From contig JAZBRI010000004.1 of NCBI GenBank assembly GCA_036874045.1, forward strand, positions 4,464,001 to 4,528,000: 64,000 nt of DNA, read 5' to 3'. Below, one piece after another: positions 11,178 to 21,365 of this stretch. Below the pieces are notes generated by a model. That model was not told where the DNA came from, ran no database searches, and saw only the letters and a list, made by a program, of their open reading frames with translations. Source of the DNA: Cymodocea nodosa. Lineage: Eukaryota; Streptophyta; Magnoliopsida; Alismatales; Cymodoceaceae. Position numbers and translations under genes: made by a program. Each line of letters begins with the position of its first letter. The stretch's first letter is position 1.

Positions 11178-14100
11178 AGGAGGGTCTGTACACATTTTAC
11201 ACTAGAAAATGAAATGACAAAAAATGTTTGAAACGACGGAAAATGAAAAAGATGAGAAATGACAGAACATAATAGGAAAATTTGAATATCTGTGTATATT
11301 GGAAAATGACGAAAAATAACAAAAAATCTTAAAATATTTGTGCACACAAAAAAAATGACGAGAAATATATTTTTAAAATATTAAATAATAAGTTAAAATA
11401 ACAAAAAGTAAAATTACTACCAACTTGAAAATTAATATTTTAAATAATATATATTAAATACCAACGTCAATTAGCTTATATACAATATGCATTATTTAAA
11501 ATAACTTTTCATCATAAATATAATTCATTACAAGTAATCTTCAACAAAATAAAACATGCTATATATTATTTCTTTTTCATATAAAATACATAATTTGTAT
11601 TTCAAATTCTATTTGATGTTGACGATGAATGTTTCTCTATAAGTAAATCATGTAATCTACAAATAGTATTTACAATCTTATTAAAATATATACTAACTGT
11701 CTAAGGTGATCGATGAAAATGCTAAATTGTAATCCCATATCATTAGTTCTAACCAACTATGACAAAAAAGGTTTTCAATTTTTTCTCAATACTAATACCT
11801 TAACTATCCTATATTACCTTTTGACTTCTAAACAAGTCACATGATCACCTAAAAACATGTTGATTCATGTTGTTTTTATCTACTACATATCTGTTTTGTT
11901 GCATTAGGAATAATAGATTGTGCACTCATTCCACACGTTTGTACAATTAATTGTAGTAACCTACGACATCTTTCTCATTGCCTTTCATATTGTGCATTTG
12001 AATTTTCTCGATTGTTGGCCATATAAACAACTACCTACATAAGTAAAGGACAAACATATAATATAATAATCTGTTAAATATTTCAACCATTAACAAACAC
12101 ATAAACACTTACAAATATCAACATTCAACAATAGAAATGCATAATTTAGAGAATTAAACATGAATATTCTTCTTTCCAATAAAATTATGAAACATTCATC
12201 AATCAAATAACATGAGTTTCATATCAAGGGAAATAACATAACAATAGAAATAAAAGGAGTTCTATAAGAGTCATGACTTCCACATAAAACATCAATTCAC
12301 ATATTCTTCAAGTTGAAACGCAACCAATTTTTTTTGATCATCGTCATTTTGTAGAGATAAAAAAATTGCTCTTTCATCTCATTCTCTATTTGAATCTTTA
12401 TTACTTTTTCTTTGTTGGTAAGACCATACATTGTCATCAAATAGGAAATACATTCTTTTGTTTCTCTTCTTAATTTAGACTTTTGATATATCTACTCATC
12501 CTATTGCACAAACTTCTAGATAGTAATACTTATTTCATTTATTGACTTCGCAATGGATTGGAAAGATTTAACATGAGGTCAAGTTCTTTTCTTTAACCTT
12601 CTAACAATCTACTCTAAAATATAAGGGTTAGGGCTACCTTAGTCCTCTTCAACACCAAGAAATGAAGGAACCTGAGTATTAAAAATGGGAAAGTTGTCTT
12701 AAGGTTCTAGGGGATCTACATCTTGTGTTTGTTGTATATCTTGGGAAACTTGATTATTGACTCTAATATTCTCATCAAATACTATATATAAGTTATTATA
12801 GATTGTACATAACTTTTTTACACATGATTTACATTCTAAATGTTGTTATAAAAAAATATATAAATAAACTAGTATTATTAACAAGTTCACTTACAAATAT
12901 GTTTCACAAAATAAAATAAAATATTTATGTAACTGCACAAATTCATTCTATATTTCCTTTGGTATATTAGTATGACCATGGATATAATCTCACCTCCATT
13001 TACTTTACTTTGAAATTTTTGTATAATTTGTAAACATTGTCTTCCATGTTTTTATTTTACTTTCAACATGTTTTTTCTCAAAAATTTGTCTTGATTTTAT
13101 CATTGTACTATGCAATTACTTTTCTCCATATCTCTACTTTGATATTCTTGTCTTGTCGTTTGGTATTTTCTTCTTTTATTTTTAATACTAAGATACCTAA
13201 AAAAAAATTTATCATGTTTGATACTTCAATTTACATATTTCTTCCTCTTAGAAGTCATATTTTTGTAAAATATTTACTTAACAAAGAAAATGTTATGTTA
13301 AAAGAAAAAAATAACAGTGACAACAGAGTTGATCTTTCTATTCTATTACAGGGAAAATAGTTTCGAACACAACCATACTCACACATAGATGACATATGCA
13401 CCACTTGCCACATCATAGGAAGTACAACGTTTAAAAAGATAGTCATATAAGGAATTGGTTCAATCTATGAAAATGGAATCATGTAAATACAATATTTCAC
13501 ATTTCAATCATGTACAACCCCATTCAAGTATTCTATAATTTGACCAAATTATAACATTCCACTCAAATCAAGTTATCTAAAGCAGAAGCATTATGCATAG
13601 AAAACACATGGTATGGCCAGTGTGAGTTATTACATAATATTACATTATGAAAATCCGGATATGTTGTCTTCGGTGGAAATGTCAGTGGAAGTTTGTGAAA
13701 AACATGATAGAGTACTAAAACATTATCTAGGAAATTTTCAACATTAAAAAAAACATTATAGGAAGGAATCCTTCTCTCCTATCGAATTGTCAGAATTATA
13801 TCTAGGCAATTAAGCTAATGCAATCAATAATGATTATCTAGAACAATCTAAATTCAATATTAAGACATTTACAACATTAAAAAAACAACACATCCGAAGA
13901 CCAAAGAATAAAATATTATTTATATCATTTAATTACATATCAAATAAAGGAGTCGATTATTAATTAAATCGACTGGCTTGTTGGGTAGGGTATCCATTCT
14001 GCAGTTTTTGCAAAAGGTATTATACAAAATGCATCTATTGGTGATTTCATTTTCTTATTAATAAAGTACATGCTGCTACCTTGATAAATTGTTTGCAACT

Positions 14101-15012
14101 TATGACATTTATGCCGGTGTAATTTGTGAATGAAGATGATTAAGCATGAATGTATGATGGTCATTTGAAGAATCATCTTGATGTTTGTATTATTAGCATT
14201 TTGTTTGCTATATTAAACATGTTAAGATGCAAACAGAACTTATAATACTTTACAAGTAATCTACTATTTTTATTAATATTATCGTTGTGTGCACTCCAAA
14301 CATTCACATTTTCAATATATGAGATGAGGTTAATTTACGTTAATAGTTATGATTTTAATCTAAAAAAATGTAACGCTAGTATTTAATTTTGATATGAAAT
14401 TTATATATTTAGTTGATTAAGAAAGATCAACTGTTGATGTTAATATTCTCTAAGATGTAGTTATTAAACTTAATAATTTTCAAGTTCCACTAGATAAATG
14501 TGTTTTCTACTTTTAGAAGTTACGAATACATCACCATACCAATATTTTTTTTATACAGGTAAGTTTTACTTAATTGATAATAGATATACAAATCGATCAA
14601 AATATATTTACTTGAAGATCTACAAGATAAATTGGAAGAGTTAAATATTATTGATAACATACAACCAATATAAGAAATATATATATAAATCAATGTACAA
14701 GTTGAAATGACTCAAGAACAAATAAATGACAAATAAGATGCACGAAGATATGATAATGACAATATAAAATGAAAGAACTGCTTGATATTATTTAACCTTA
14801 TAATATTTGAATTGAGATGTATTTATATTTTTTAAATATTATTTGTAATAAATAATTAATTATTTGATTGATTTTCTTATTTTCGTCAATTTTCATCGTG
14901 TACTAAAAATTTCTTAGAATTTTACTTTTTCTCTAAATTTTTCTTTTTCTTTCTATTAAAATTTTCTGTTATACACTAATAACTCCTAATTACACGAACA
15001 AACAGACTCTCA
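11178..15012. mobile_element. TIR-like DNA element, ~3.8 kb, inserted in the cupin array
   Basis: The insert interrupts a spacer that is continuous in the copy near 19.79-19.93 kb. The left edge reads GGGTCTGTACACATTTTACA. The right edge, inverted, reads GAGTCTGTTTGTTCGTGTAA. Both ends continue into subterminal AAAATGACGAAAA-like repeats. CAAAG flanks both sides and may be a target-site duplication (11172-11176 and about 15012-15016). The interior is AT-rich, with one decayed Myb/SANT-like coding relic at 12.3-12.6 kb. That relic suggests a PIF/Harbinger-like or related superfamily, but no DDE transposase is readable. Superfamily not settled. Confidence 0.55.
12297..12640 (-). pseudogene. decayed Myb/SANT-like (transposon-associated) relic
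   Basis: On the minus strand the last ~50 codons read KECISYLMTMYGLTNKEKV and later MIKKNWLRF before a stop. This resembles the C-terminal block of plant L10-interacting/Myb-SANT-like proteins, where a short helical repeat ends in a W-L motif. Upstream the frame runs through SFQSIAKSINEIS-like coding but is broken by several stops. Such proteins often accompany Harbinger-type elements. The match is from memory of the family pattern and is weak. Confidence 0.4.
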
Positions 15013-15174
15013 AAGTTTCCTCTTTAAAAGACTAAACAGGCACAAAATGTAATTAAGATTAGATGGCCGGAAATCAAGTCCGAACAACGCTTAATTAAAT
15101 ATTACCAACAATAAAGACATCAACATGAATACCAATTACCTGCAACAAATACCACGTCCCCGGTGCACTGCACC

Positions 15175-15985
15175 TCATCCCAGCTTGATTCGGCCAGCAC
15201 GGGTGAGATATCTGATCACGGACTCGGCATGAGGACCCCAGGCGGCAAGCATCGAAGCCGTGGCCATCTCAAAATCTTCGAATTGGAACGCAGGAGCGCA
15301 GGTGCAACCGACCAAGGAGTAGTGCTGCTCCGAATCTCTGGGTGGGGCAAGCACAAGCGTGCCGCCACCGCGCCCAACTGAGAGGGATTCCACATCTTTC
15401 GTCGGGAACGACCCGAACCAGACATTGGCCGGCACGGTGTACTGGGGGCGTTGCCCGGCCTCTATGTCCAAGCCGAGGATCGTCAGCTTCACATTGCCGT
15501 CGTCGCTTAGCTCAAACACCTACTTGTACGTGCGAGAATCAATCGGAAACATAAGCATTTCATTCAACAGTTGTTGAAGAAGAAGCGTCGTAAGAGCGGC
15601 CATACCGTGAGAGGGTCGCCCGTGTAAAAATGCCATGTTTCGGCGCATGGGATGCGGTGGATACGAGAGACGCCCCCAGATGGAAGCAGGAAGTAGATGG
15701 CAGTGCTGACCGGACGGTCCACCTTGTCTGCATCCAAGCATACGGACGGCATACGCCGTAAGAGGAAAGTCCGGCGAAGTGAAAAATTTAAGGAAAGTCT
15801 TGAGCGAGAAATCAGATTGATTATTTGAGGCCCCTGGACTTACACTCTGAGGGGAGTTGAGATTTGGCAAGGATGATGGAGTCGTCCCTGAAGGTTTCGG
15901 CGAAGAAACCGCCTTCCGGGTGAGGCTTCAGGCCCAAAGCAGACGCCACCTCCGACGCCTTCATCCTGCTGCTGCTGAATTCCAT
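15175..15985 (-). CDS. Cupin_5 (DUF985) family protein, copy 2
   Basis: Three minus-strand exons keep frame: 15985-15844, 15727-15606 and 15519-15175 (609 nt, 202 aa). Order and splice sites are the same as in copy 1. Signature blocks: ASEVASALGLKPHPEGGFF in exon 1, IYFLLPSGGVSRIHRIPCAE with TWHFYTGDPLT in exon 2, and VFELSDDGNVKLTILGLDIE then CAPAFQFEDFEMA in exon 3. The reading frame extends five codons beyond the stop position of copy 1, to RAGRIKLG. There is no frameshift or stop, so this is the best-preserved copy. The start is chosen as the first in-frame ATG. As in copy 1, the frame is open upstream to a conserved AG, so a 5' exon cannot be excluded. Biochemical role not known to me. 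Confidence 0.88.
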
Positions 15986-17160
15986 CTCATCCAACCGCCT
16001 CTTCCTGAATGGCAAACAACGGTACTGGGGTATCAGTAAAATTCCTACTCAAGCAACCGCCTCTTCCTTGAGTTGGAACCTGAAGGTGCGATGGATCCAC
16101 CGAACGGTATCACCCGGCAAGCGTCGCAGCGATGGAGAGCCATAAGGCAAGCGCCGTAGCGGACGGCAGAGAAAAATGGAGGCCCTCCACGTGGTTACGG
16201 TAAGGTCTGGCTCTGATAGAAGGAAACGTAGACTGTTAGATCTGTTTATGATGGGCGGTTCAGATCGGGCGAAACTTAGAGTATATCCTCTCGGAAAACG
16301 CCCCAAGCAAGAAGTGCCACTCGTAGCGCAATATTCCATTTAACGTGAAATTGCAGTTTCCTAAAAAGGTACGTATAAATAGAAATAAAATGTTCCTTTA
16401 TGAAACCATAGTTAAGGAAAAGTTTGCATTAGTTAACGACAAGAAGACCCAAGTGCAGGAAGAAAAATCTACACAAGACATGATTTAGCAGATTGAAGAG
16501 AAGAAGCTGCAAGAGGTTGGGAGCACTACAAGGCGACACTTCAGTAGGACAAACTGATTCAAGTCAAAATATCAGCAGAGACCTCTTAACGTTGTTGCTT
16601 CTTATCATCCTATATAATTGAAATTGGAGAACATTATTCCTGGAAATAAACGTCGAACCACATCTACATATAAATAACATGCAACAAAATTTAATATGTT
16701 GGTCAAAACCCAAAACATAGATAGATAGATTCATGGGAAGGCATAAAAACAAGTCAACATGGGAACAAAAAGTTAACCACCCAGCTATGACCGAGCCTCA
16801 TCGGACTAGGTCAATTCTAGATTAATTGGGTTTATCTTCGTTAATCACTATTAACCAACATAATTGAATGCAAAATTTAATTGAAGATCGACACTAAGCC
16901 CAACCCAACGTGTGTGTGGCCGCCCATGCCCGCCATAATAATCTCTAGAGAACAATTGACCTGGAACTCCCAGACGATAACATGACAGTGAACACTTACG
17001 AGACTTTGATAATAATTATTTCAACTAGTATATAAAAATATACTAACATTTTACAATAATCGTCGCTAAACACATTATTTATACAATAATTTATTTCTAT
17101 ACCACAATTTAATTTAAAAATACTTCAAATCGAGAATTAAATACAGAAAGATTCAATCTT
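15986..17160. other. upstream flank of cupin copy 2, array spacer
   Basis: The promoter-proximal part resembles the flanks at 9.2-9.6 and 20.5-20.9 kb. The distal part (16560-17110) resembles 10.4-11.1 and 19.2-19.7 kb, including a short GATA repeat near 16718. No gene seen; the open frame at 16049-16339 is the antisense 5' flank. Confidence 0.65.
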
Positions 17161-17162
17161 CC

Positions 17163-18303
17163 TCGTCATGGGGTGCAGCTGATCCTTCAGAAGCAGACTA
17201 ATGTCAAGAGTGGTCAGTCCGGTTGCCAGCTTGTGAGAGTTGAAGACTCTGTTTCCCCTTCCAAGACCCAAAAGCCAGGGTTGACGGCTGGGTGTTCTCC
17301 TCGGGCGGCGACGGCCTTGGTTAGGCCGTAACTGTCGACGTTAAAGACGACTCCTATGAGCCGGGTTGGTCAGTCAGCCAGTTCTCCAGGGAGAATATTA
17401 GTGGTACTCTCTCCAAGCGCTTGGACTATATACCTTTGTCGTCTACAAAACCCAAAGTTGTTATCATGCAAGGAAAGGGATTGTCATACTTGCTTCCCTC
17501 AGGCGGAAGAGAGCACGCTTTGACGATATCATCTTTTGTATATTTGGAGTGGTGAAACGCTGCTCGCAGATCGATCGACTTATCCTCGTTCATCATGGGC
17601 CAAATGGTCGGCCAGAAAGCTCCGTCGGGATTATCAAAATCGACTGGGGCTAAGGACACCTTCAAATCATGGAGTTCTTGAAAGAGCCGCCAATATGCAT
17701 CCATATCATACACCACTCTGTTGCGCCTACCGTAATTTTCCATCCTCGCAGCATCCGGAGCGAAGATTATAAAAGTATCGGCCCAGTTGTCAGAGATCCT
17801 CAGCTTTCCGATGCCTCCAATCATCGAAGAAAGAAATTGAGGGAGCTCAACTCTTGGAGAGAGATGGGAGCCTACGTATCGAGACGAGTGAGACGGGATC
17901 CAGGATCATATCTCTCGGCGACGACTCGAAGTCTGTTACAGAGCAGTGCCACGGCTGCATCAGCCATCGCTTCAATGTTTGACTTGATGTCCATGCTGCG
18001 CTGGATCTCTGTTCCAGCGTACAACGCATTCAACGGAGTCCACAGAGCATAAAAGCGTTCGTCAACAACCTTTCAAAAACGTCTCTCGTAGCGTCCAGAT
18101 CGACGTCAATCACTGTTACTCGAGAATAATAGTGATGGGGGCTTCGAAATGATTTTGCCCTCTCCAACCAAATCTTCAAATGTACGTCCTTCGACGTTTT
18201 TCAGCCATAGGTTCAGGTTGCCCTGCTTAGTCGATGATTTGCCAGCTCTAACCGATGTGACCGCGGACTCGTCGAACTACCCCTGAGAAAATCCAACAAC
18301 TGT
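17163..18303 (-). pseudogene. broken multi-exon gene of unrecognised family
   Basis: GC-richer DNA with clear coding character on the minus strand, sitting between array units. In order it reads: after a TTTTCTCAG acceptor near 18287, GKSSTKQGNLNLWLKNVEG; then, in another frame, SRVTVIDVDLDATRDVFERL; then, in a third frame, LNALYAGTEIQRSMDIKSN; then from 17824 a 133-codon open stretch (WADTFIIFAPDAARMENYG, AFWPTIWPMMNEDKSIDLR) ending at a possible donor near 17435; then GNRVFNSHKLATGLTTLDIS near 17.2 kb. The frame changes by one base at about 18150 and again at about 18070, with no intron signals there. Hence I call it a pseudogene. I do not recognise the family and assign no function. It has no counterpart in the other array units. 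Confidence 0.45.
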
Positions 18304-18461
18304 CAGATCAGATGGAGTAGAGAGCGATCCCTAAATCAAGATAATCTTACAAACCTACCTTTAACATGGATAATGCGAGACTGAAGTACCACTTAAATAC
18401 ATGCACAATACAGACTTTCAAAACGTGATTTCTAACTTCGGACTTTCCAAGGTAAGGATAT

Positions 18462-18707
18462 TATTTGAGATGCGGTGAATCCGGGTAGTTAGATTGATTA
18501 TGTGAGGCCAGTGGACTTACACTCTGAGGAGAGTTGAGATTTGGCAAGGATGATGGAGCCTTCCCTGAAGGTTTCGAAGAAGAAGCCGCCAAAAGGGTGA
18601 GGCTTCAGGCCCAAAGCAGCCGCCACCTCAGATGCCTTCTTCTTCTTCCTCCCCCTCCTCCTCTTGGTGACTTCCTTGTCATCCAACCGCCTCTTCCTGA
18701 ATGGCAA
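18462..18707 (-). pseudogene. Cupin_5 copy 3, deletion derivative
   Basis: Exon 1 is preserved (ASEVAAALGLKPHPFGGFF, ending with the usual GAGT-GTAAGT donor at 18521). The codon corresponding to the start ATG of the other copies has been replaced during expansion of an Arg/Lys-rich stretch (KRRRGRKKKK). After a shortened intron 1 the sequence jumps directly into the middle of exon 2 (ATTCACCGCATC at about 18465-18480) and then into spacer. The rest of exon 2 and exon 3 are missing, so it cannot encode a cupin. Confidence 0.85.
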
Positions 18708-20060
18708 ACAACGGTACTGGGATATCAGTAAAACTCCTACTCAAAATGTTGTAGATCGAAGCCGCATCGCGATTCGATCTTCTTCCACTTGGAACCTGAA
18801 GGTGCGATGGATCCGCCGCTATCACCCAACAAGCGTCGCAGCGATACCTCAGGCGCCGTAGAAAACGGAGGAAGGGAGAAGGAAAAGAGAAGCCCACGGT
18901 GATCAGAGCGTCCGGCGCTGGCATAAGGAATCGTCGACCGTTAGATCTGGTTTTGATGGAAAATGCCCTTTTTTTTACGGAAAAGCTGAGAACGATGTAA
19001 AGGTAATAAAACACCTAACTTTGTACTTCAATAATCGAGCATAATGATAAACACAAGATGTATAAATTAACATTACGAAAATTCAGCAATATTTCGAAAA
19101 GGTCCTGTGCACTATGTCAGAAAAAACAAAGGAAACTATTCAAAAAATTCTTCATCGTTCTACGATGATGAGAAATATGTTAGGTGCTTTGAAGATTATA
19201 AAAATATTAAAGGTCCTCCTCCTAACGTTGTTGCTTTCTATAATCCTATATAATTGAAATTGGAAAACATCATCCTTGGAAATAAACGTTGAATTACATG
19301 TACATATATAAATAACATGCAACAAATATTTAACATGTTGATCAAAATCCAAAACATAGATAGAACCATGGGAAGGCATAAAAACAAATCAATGTAGGAA
19401 CAAAATTTAATCACCCGGCTATTGACCAAGCACCATTTGACTAGGTCCATTCTAGATTAATTATGTTTATCCGAATTAATCACTATTAAACAATATAATT
19501 CAATGCAAATTTCAAGGCCACCCAGGCCCAAGCCGTCGTGCGTGTGTGTGGGGCCACCCATTATCTTTTAGAAGTCCCACACGATAACACTCACGAGACA
19601 TTAATATAAAAATCATTTCAACTAGTATATAAAAATATACTAACAAACATTTGTCAAAAATCATTGCAAAACATATTATTTAGACAATAGTTTATTTTTA
19701 TACGACAGTTTAAGAATGCTAAGATAGGAGCTGAATGACTCGGAAACAATTGAATTATTCTGAAACACCAGCAGCATATTCAAATAATCTTACAAACATA
19801 TACCTTCAACCTCGGTAATGGGAGACTGAAGTAAAGTACCACTTTTCATACACAACAAAATCTTTCAAACGTGATTTCTAACTTTGGATGCTTAATACTT
19901 ATTAAGTGCTTCGAAGACTGAACACGAACAAAATGTAATTAATATTAGATGGCCGGAAATTAAGTCCAAACGACGCTTAATTGAATATTTCCAACAATAA
20001 AGACAAGGGCATGAACACTGATTACCTGCAACAAATACCACGTCCCCGGTGCACTGCACC
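18708..20060. other. array spacer between cupin copies 3 and 4
   Basis: Composed of the same modules as the other spacers: 5' flank like 9.3-9.5 kb, the TTTTACGGAAAAGC module near 18974, the CATTCTAGATTAATT module near 19450, and an AT-rich tail to 19.9 kb. The last 200 bp is the 3' flank of copy 4. No coding signal. Confidence 0.65.
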
Positions 20061-20474
20061 TCATCCCAGCTTGATTCGGCCAGCACGGGTGAGATATCTG
20101 ATCACGGACTCGGCATGAGGACCCCAGGCGGCAAGCATCGAAGCCGTGGCCATCTCGAAGTCTTCGAATTGGAACGCAGGTGCAACCAACCAAGGAGTAG
20201 TGTTGCTCCGAATCCCTGGGTGGGGGGCAAGCACAAGTGAGCCGCCACCGCGCCCAACTGAAAGGGACTCCACATCTTCCGTCGGGAACGACCCGAACCA
20301 GACATTGGCCGGCACGGTGTACTGGGGGCGTTGCCCGGCCTCCATGTCCAAACCGAGGACCGTCAGCTTCACATTGCCGTCGTCGCTTAGCTCAAACACC
20401 TACTTACTTGTACGTGGGAGAATCAATCAGAAACTTAGCGAAAACCCATCTCATCCAACCGCCTCTTCCTGAAT
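20061..20474 (-). pseudogene. Cupin_5 copy 4, exons 1-2 deleted
   Basis: Exon 3 (20399-20061) is open for 112 codons: VFELSDDGNVKLTVLGLDME through FEDFEMATASMLAAWGP to the same RAGRIKLG end as copy 2. Upstream, a short piece of intron 2 is fused directly to the first ~30 bp of exon 1 (about 20447-20474). Exon 2 and most of exon 1 are gone. Within exon 3 an 8-bp loss (near 20180) and a 2-bp gain (near 20225) cancel in frame but rewrite about 14 residues between them. Confidence 0.85.
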
Positions 20475-21365
20475 GGCAAAACAACGGTACTGGGGTATCA
20501 GTAAAATTCCTACTCAAAATGTTGTAGAACGAACAACAAGGAGCCGTATCGATCTTCCTTGAGTTGGAACCTGAAGGTGTGATGGATCCGCAGAACGGTA
20601 TCACCCGGCAAGCGTCGCAGCGACGGAGAGCGAAAGGGCAAGCGCTGCAGCGGGCGGAGTAAGGGAGGACAAAAATGGAAGCCCTCCCTTGGGCTAGGCC
20701 GTTAGGCAGGGACTGGCGCTATCAGAAAGAATCGTCGGCCGTTAGATTTGTTTCTGATGGACGGTTTCGATCGTGCGAAACTAGAATATCCTCTCGGCTA
20801 ACGAACCATGAACGGCCGGCCGTTTGTAGGACTGACGGACGAATCACCATTCAACATGTAATTGTAAGAATTGACATTATTATCTTTTCCTCTTAAATAA
20901 TCTCAGGGCTCGTGATAATATACCATTTTGTGTTATTTGATGGATTTATTTAACTCAAAATAATTAAAATGGATAATAACTACAAGATAAAATGTAAATA
21001 ATCTCTATATTTTTGGCAAGAGAATTTTAATAAAATCAGCCATAATTAGAAATAATATCAATCTCGTTCACCAAATCACCATCCATTATTCAGCGTCACG
21101 TAAATATTAAAATACATGTTCTTAACAATTTAACTTATGCCAGCAAAAATGACTCTCTCTTTTTTACGGAAAAGCTGAGAACGTTGTAAAGGTAAAAACA
21201 CAAACTTTATACTTGAAAATTTGAGTTTGATGATAAACACAAAATATGTGAATTTCATGATATATAGGAATTAAAAAAATTGCAACCGAAAAGGTAATTA
21301 AAAAAAAAAAACAAAAAAAGGCCCGATAGGTCTTATCGAGCTCACGTTCTTGCGGAGTGCAAACA
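20475..21365. other. upstream flank of copy 4 and 3' flank of EXO70
   Basis: The part to about 20.85 kb repeats the cupin 5' flank. The AT-rich remainder shares the TTTTACGGAAAAGC module (about 21165) with the array and runs up to the EXO70 stop codon. No gene seen. Confidence 0.65.

Larger units (their letters stand above)
7430..21250 (-). repeat. decaying tandem array of a Cupin_5 gene and its flanks
   Basis: The gene and its flanks recur several times. The gene bodies are at 8396-9200, 15175-15985, 18462-18707 and 20061-20474. A non-coding module starting near a three-base-start GATTACCTGC recurs beside the 3' end of copies 1, 2 and 4. A second module containing CATTCTAGATTAATT recurs at about 10745, 16810 and 19450. 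A third module (ACTAACATTT and nearby strings) recurs at about 7500, 10990, 17040 and 19640. A fourth (TTTTACGGAAAAGCTGAGAA) recurs near 9813, 18974 and 21165. All copies are in the same orientation, so unequal crossing-over followed by deletion is the likely origin. A DNA transposon and an unrelated pseudogene split the array. Confidence 0.85.
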
